Source of the DNA: Pseudomonadota bacterium | GTDB lineage: Bacteria > Pseudomonadota > Alphaproteobacteria > Micropepsales > Micropepsaceae | DNA: 19,744 bases | Assembly: GCA_021817355.1 (NCBI GenBank) | Contig: JAKAVI010000130.1 | Span: forward strand, 1 to 19,744 | Direction of reading: 5' to 3' | In this document: one piece after another, positions 16,613 through 19,744 of the stretch | Numbering within the stretch: the first letter of the stretch is position 1 | How the letters are laid out: the number at the start of each line of letters is the position of its first letter | The notes under the pieces: model-generated | Told to the model about the DNA's origin: nothing | What the model saw: the letters and a program-made list of their open reading frames with translations, nothing else | Databases searched by the model: none | Program-made: the position numbers and the translations under genes

Positions 16613-16634
16613 GTGACAACTAACACATTGTCAC
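16613..16634. promoter_or_regulatory. Inverted repeat GTGACAA-N8-TTGTCAC, candidate operator of the monooxygenase gene
   Basis: The perfect 7-base arms (16613-16619 and 16628-16634) are spaced by 8 bases, so the arm centres lie 15 bases apart. It ends 39 bases before the monooxygenase start. An AT-rich TTATAG lies directly upstream (16601-16606) and could be part of a -10 region, so a dimeric repressor here would block transcription. No regulator gene sits directly beside it other than the LysR gene 2 kb away. Confidence 0.45.
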
Positions 16635-16673
16635 AGTGTTGGTAGCGGCGTATCGTCCGAATGGGAACGGGGC

Positions 16674-18164
16674 ATGGAACACTTCGATACAATTATTGTC
16701 GGCGCGGGACTTTCGGGTATAGGCGCCGCATGGCATCTCCAAAATCGCGCTCCCGCGCGTAGCTTTGCAATCCTCGAAGGCCGAGAGGCAATTGGGGGTA
16801 CCTGGGATTTGTTTCGCTACCCGGGTATCCGTTCTGACTCGGACATGTATACGCTTGGCTATCGCTTCAAGCCTTGGCGGAACGCCAAAGCAATCGCCGA
16901 TGGCCCATCGATTCGCTCTTATGTGCAGGAAGCCGCCAGCGAGAACGGCATTGATCGGCATATTCGCTTTCGCCATCTCGTCCGTTCGGCAAACTGGGAT
17001 AGTTCGCGTGCGCTTTGGACCGTCGAGACCGAAGTGGGAGACGAGAAGAAGCGCCAGAGTTTTACCTGCTCCTTCCTTTTTATGTGCTCAGGCTACTATT
17101 CCTACAAAGAGGGCTACAGGCCAGAATTTCCAGGCATGCAGGATTTTTGTGGCGAGATCGTACACCCCCAGTTCTGGCCAGAAGATCTGAATTTAGTTGG
17201 AAAGCGCGTAATCGTTATTGGATCAGGCGCCACCGCGGTAACGCTCGTGCCAGAACTTGCCAAAGAAGCAAGTCTGGTCACCATGTTGCAGCGGTCACCA
17301 ACCTACGTCGTTTCCCGGCCAGCTCAGGATAAATTTGCCAATTGGCTCCGGGAGCATCTTCCGGAAAATCTGGCCTATGGCATCACCAGCTGGAGAAATG
17401 TTCTCCTTAGCATGTATTTTTACAGACTAGCGCGCCGTCAGCCGCAAAAGGTGAAGGAGCGCTTGATTCAGATGGTTCATAACGAGCTTGGTTCGGACTT
17501 CGACGTTAAAACCCACTTCACGCCAAGGTATAATCCATGGGATCAGAGATTATGCCTGGTACCAGACTCCGATATGTTTGAAGCCATTAGGAGCGGCCGA
17601 GCACAGGTTGCAACAGACCATATCGAGCGTTTTGTAAAGGATGGCATACTGCTGAAGTCTGGACAGGTCCTGCCCGCGGACATCATTGTTACGGCAACTG
17701 GGCTCAAACTTGAGGTACTTGGTGGCATGACCATCGCCGTGGATGGCCGTCCCGTTGATATGTCCAAGACGCTCTCTTACAAGGGACTTATGTATTCGGA
17801 TATCCCAAACCTTGCCTCCTCGTTTGGATACACCAACGCGTCATGGACACTAAAGTGCGACCTGACATGCGAATATGTTTGCCGTATTCTCAATCATATG
17901 TCGGAGCACGGCTATTTGCAGGCCACACCACGTCGACTAGATCCGTCAGTCGGTGAGGAACCCTGGCTTGATCTGACAAGCGGCTATGTGCAGCGAGCTG
18001 TTGCCTACCTGCCAAAGCAGGGAAACAAAAGGCCGTGGAAGCTCTACCAAAACTACGCCCTTGATCTTGTCAGCTTGCGCTTTGGTCGTATCGATGATGG
18101 AACAATCGAATTCAGGACGGCGCAAGAAATTACGCCGGCCACCAACAGACTGGCGGCGGAGTAA
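16674..18164 (+). CDS. Flavin-containing / Baeyer-Villiger monooxygenase (EthA-like)
   Basis: This class B flavoprotein monooxygenase uses FAD, NADPH and O2 to insert oxygen into ketones (ester or lactone formation) or to oxidise soft nucleophiles. It has 496 aa, normal for the EthA-like group. The FAD fold is IIVGAGLSGIGAAWHL (GAGLSG 10-15), followed by GGTW (41-44) and FRYPGIRSDSDMY (48-59). The Baeyer-Villiger fingerprint FxGxxxHxxxWP is complete: F158, G160, H164, W168, P169. The NADPH fold has VIGSGATAV (181-189) with LQRSPTY after it, and ATG(L) in the TATGLKLE segment. The C-terminal part carries GYTNASWTLKCDLTCEYVCR, typical of this group. The ATG at 16674 has only a loose GGGAACGGGG upstream. 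It ends in TAA, convergent with opgH. The natural substrate cannot be stated. Confidence 0.93.
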   Translation: MEHFDTIIVGAGLSGIGAAWHLQNRAPARSFAILEGREAIGGTWDLFRYPGIRSDSDMYTLGYRFKPWRNAKAIADGPSIRSYVQEAASENGIDRHIRFRHLVRSANWDSSRALWTVETEVGDEKKRQSFTCSFLFMCSGYYSYKEGYRPEFPGMQDFCGEIVHPQFWPEDLNLVGKRVIVIGSGATAVTLVPELAKEASLVTMLQRSPTYVVSRPAQDKFANWLREHLPENLAYGITSWRNVLLSMYFYRLARRQPQKVKERLIQMVHNELGSDFDVKTHFTPRYNPWDQRLCLVPDSDMFEAIRSGRAQVATDHIERFVKDGILLKSGQVLPADIIVTATGLKLEVLGGMTIAVDGRPVDMSKTLSYKGLMYSDIPNLASSFGYTNASWTLKCDLTCEYVCRILNHMSEHGYLQATPRRLDPSVGEEPWLDLTSGYVQRAVAYLPKQGNKRPWKLYQNYALDLVSLRFGRIDDGTIEFRTAQEITPATNRLAAE

Positions 18165-18337
18165 TCAGAGGACCTGCATGTCCGGACCGTCCAGCCTGAG
18201 GTGCCCCAATTGGCCGATTTGCGTGAGAGACAAGGCCCAAGCAAAAGCAAATCCTTGGGTGGACGCCCTTAAGCGTTAAGACGCATGAGCGGCCCCACTG
18301 GGTGAACCCTCCTGCGCAGGACACCTGCCCGCGCCGC
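18165..18337. other. Gap between convergent genes with weak stems
   Basis: Candidate stems are CCCAAG (18236-18241) with CTTGGG (18254-18259), CTTAA-GCG-TTAAG (18268-18280), and the overlapping palindromes CCTGCGCAGG and GCAGGACACCTGC (18311-18328). None is followed by a proper T-run, so I do not call a definite terminator for either gene. No ORF of note lies here. Confidence 0.35.
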
Positions 18338-19744
18338 TCAGGCAACCGAGCCGGTCGCATCTTCCGTGGTTCCCATAAGGCGGTGCACCCTTTGCACGAG
18401 CGGCACCGCCCCCGCTTCCCAAGGGGCCCCAAAAAGCCCAAAACGTCTCATCAGCTGCCCCGCCCGAACGCTTTCGGTCAATGCGGCGAGGGGAATGGCC
18501 AGAACCGGACCAACAAGTACGGGCAAGAGCCACCACGCATATTGTGGAAGAAATCTCCAAACCAGGCCAGCTGCCAACAGGCCTAGAACCGTATGGGGCA
18601 GAAAGCGGCGCACTAAAACGCTCCACGCGGAACTGGCCTCGCTGCGCTGCTGGCTATTCCATCCCGCATTTCGTCCCATCAGGATGCCGAAAACAAAACC
18701 TGTCTGGGAAAGCATCATGATTGGGGCCAGAAGCACCGAGAACAGGCTTTCAATTATCACGCCGGCCACGATGGAAGCCGTCCCACCATGAGCATTACGA
18801 AGCCTCTGACTCCTCAAGACCAGTGCCATTGCAACCAGTTTTGGTACGAACAGAAGCGCGAGCATTGCCTCAAACAGAGTGAGCAATGCCCCTGTTTCAG
18901 AAATTGGCCAGGACAAAATGGGACGAGATCCGACAAAGCTGAACGGTACAAACGGTCGTTGTTGCAGTGCCACGATAGCAGACACAACAAGCAGAAGAAG
19001 CCACAGTGGAGATGCCAGATAGGACATGATACCGGTCGTGAGATGCCAACGGCTGGAAGGGCGTAGACCCTGGGCGAAGAGAAGCTTCATATGCTGCAGG
19101 TTCCCCTGACACCAACGCCGATCGCGTTTGAGATGCTCAATCAATCCCGGAGGAGGCTCCTCATAACTGCCCTCCAAATGCGCGGCCATATGAATTTCCC
19201 ATCCCGCGCGGCGTAGCAGTGCCGCCTCAACGAAATCATGACTCATGATCTCGCCTCCCAGTGGGGCCCGACCCGGCAGCAGCGGCAAGCCACAATTTTC
19301 GGCAAAGGCCCTAACACGAATTATCGCATTGTGTCCCCAGTAGTTGCCCTCACGGGCAAATATCGAACTGTAGCCGGCTGCATATAGTGGGCCGTATATG
19401 CTTGATGCGAACTGCTGCATGCGCGCGAACAAGGATTGCCGCCCAACGAGTTGAGGTGCAGTTTGAATTAAACCTGCCTTCGGATTGGCGTCCATCAGTC
19501 TGGTGAGTTCAACAAGTGTGTCGGCGGTCATGAGGCTGTCAGCATCAAGAACGACCATGTAGTCATACCGCCCCCCCCATGTCCTGCAGAATTGAGCCAA
19601 GTTACCGCTCTTCCGCCCCGCATTTGAGGTACGGTGACGGTAGAAGATGTTGATCTGCCCTTCCCAAAGTGCCCGAACCTCAAGGAAGGCAGACTGCTCG
19701 GCGACAATATGTTCCTGCCCGTGACTGTCACTCAGCAAAATCAC
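18338..19744 (-). CDS. mdoH: Glucans biosynthesis glucosyltransferase OpgH (MdoH), C-terminal part
   Basis: OpgH is the inner-membrane family 2 glycosyltransferase that polymerises osmoregulated periplasmic glucans from UDP-glucose. The frame is open to the right edge, so the N terminus is missing; 468 residues are visible. In this numbering they include the nucleotide-sugar DAD motif (67-69, VVLDADSLM), a GHNAIIRVRAF block, the catalytic-base region MSHDFVEAALLRRAGWEI (Asp170), and the acceptor motif KRDRRWCQGNLQH (QxxRW type, Trp211). Several membrane segments follow (about 236-262, then LTLFEAMLALLFVPKLVAMAL, and a pair around 380-420). The C-terminal tail is short and ends TEDATGSVA. Its partner opgG would be expected upstream, outside the window. 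The gene is convergent with the monooxygenase gene, 173 bases between stop codons. Confidence 0.92.
   Translation of the reverse strand: MILLSDSHGQEHIVAEQSAFLEVRALWEGQINIFYRHRTSNAGRKSGNLAQFCRTWGGRYDYMVVLDADSLMTADTLVELTRLMDANPKAGLIQTAPQLVGRQSLFARMQQFASSIYGPLYAAGYSSIFAREGNYWGHNAIIRVRAFAENCGLPLLPGRAPLGGEIMSHDFVEAALLRRAGWEIHMAAHLEGSYEEPPPGLIEHLKRDRRWCQGNLQHMKLLFAQGLRPSSRWHLTTGIMSYLASPLWLLLLVVSAIVALQQRPFVPFSFVGSRPILSWPISETGALLTLFEAMLALLFVPKLVAMALVLRSQRLRNAHGGTASIVAGVIIESLFSVLLAPIMMLSQTGFVFGILMGRNAGWNSQQRSEASSAWSVLVRRFLPHTVLGLLAAGLVWRFLPQYAWWLLPVLVGPVLAIPLAALTESVRAGQLMRRFGLFGAPWEAGAVPLVQRVHRLMGTTEDATGSVA

Overview
The window looks like chromosomal DNA of an alphaproteobacterium, most probably a sphingomonad or close relative (inference). 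Supporting signs are the moderately GC-rich coding style, a TonB-dependent receptor, a NodT-type outer-membrane lipoprotein, a class Iβ aspartate aminotransferase, a divergent EF-G-like GTPase, and a secreted TPR protein of a type I associate with sphingomonads. I see no insertion sequence, prophage, CRISPR array, tRNA or rRNA.

Layout. 1-458 (+) is the 3' end of an isoprenylcysteine/phospholipid methyltransferase-like membrane protein. 717-1706 (-) is MsrP, the periplasmic molybdoenzyme for methionine sulfoxide repair, with a Tat signal that ends in a lipobox. 2096-4141 (-) is an EF-G-like GTPase, followed by a clear rho-independent terminator. 4142-5475 is a 1.3 kb gene-poor stretch with at most two doubtful small ORFs. 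5476-6696 (-) is an aspartate aminotransferase. Divergent from it are a small lipoprotein (6861-7304), a secreted TPR protein (7415-8038) and an outer-membrane efflux lipoprotein (8368-9879) with no pump genes beside it. 9904-10872 (-) is an aldo/keto reductase and 10983-13004 (-) a TonB-dependent receptor. 13430-14470 (-) is a LysR regulator divergent from 14820-16421 (+), a PYROXD2/phytoene-desaturase-like FAD oxidoreductase. 16674-18164 (+) is a Baeyer-Villiger/flavin monooxygenase. 18338-19744 (-) is the C-terminal part of the glucan glucosyltransferase OpgH, cut by the window end.

How the genes may work together. The first 9.9 kb is mostly housekeeping and envelope functions. From 9.9 to 18.2 kb a receptor, an aldo/keto reductase, a LysR regulator and two FAD enzymes sit together. 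My best reading is a small, substrate-inducible uptake and oxidation module for a hydrophobic carbonyl or polyene compound (inference; the substrate is not visible). Several intergenic regions carry perfect inverted repeats that look like regulator sites: 1961-1980 (upstream of msrP), 10974-10989 (between receptor and reductase), 14579-14605 (LysR divergent region) and 16613-16634 (just ahead of the monooxygenase). These repeats, the altered catalytic motif of the EF-G-like protein and the Tat/lipobox signal of MsrP are the observations most worth following up. I did not find a strongly novel multi-gene system.
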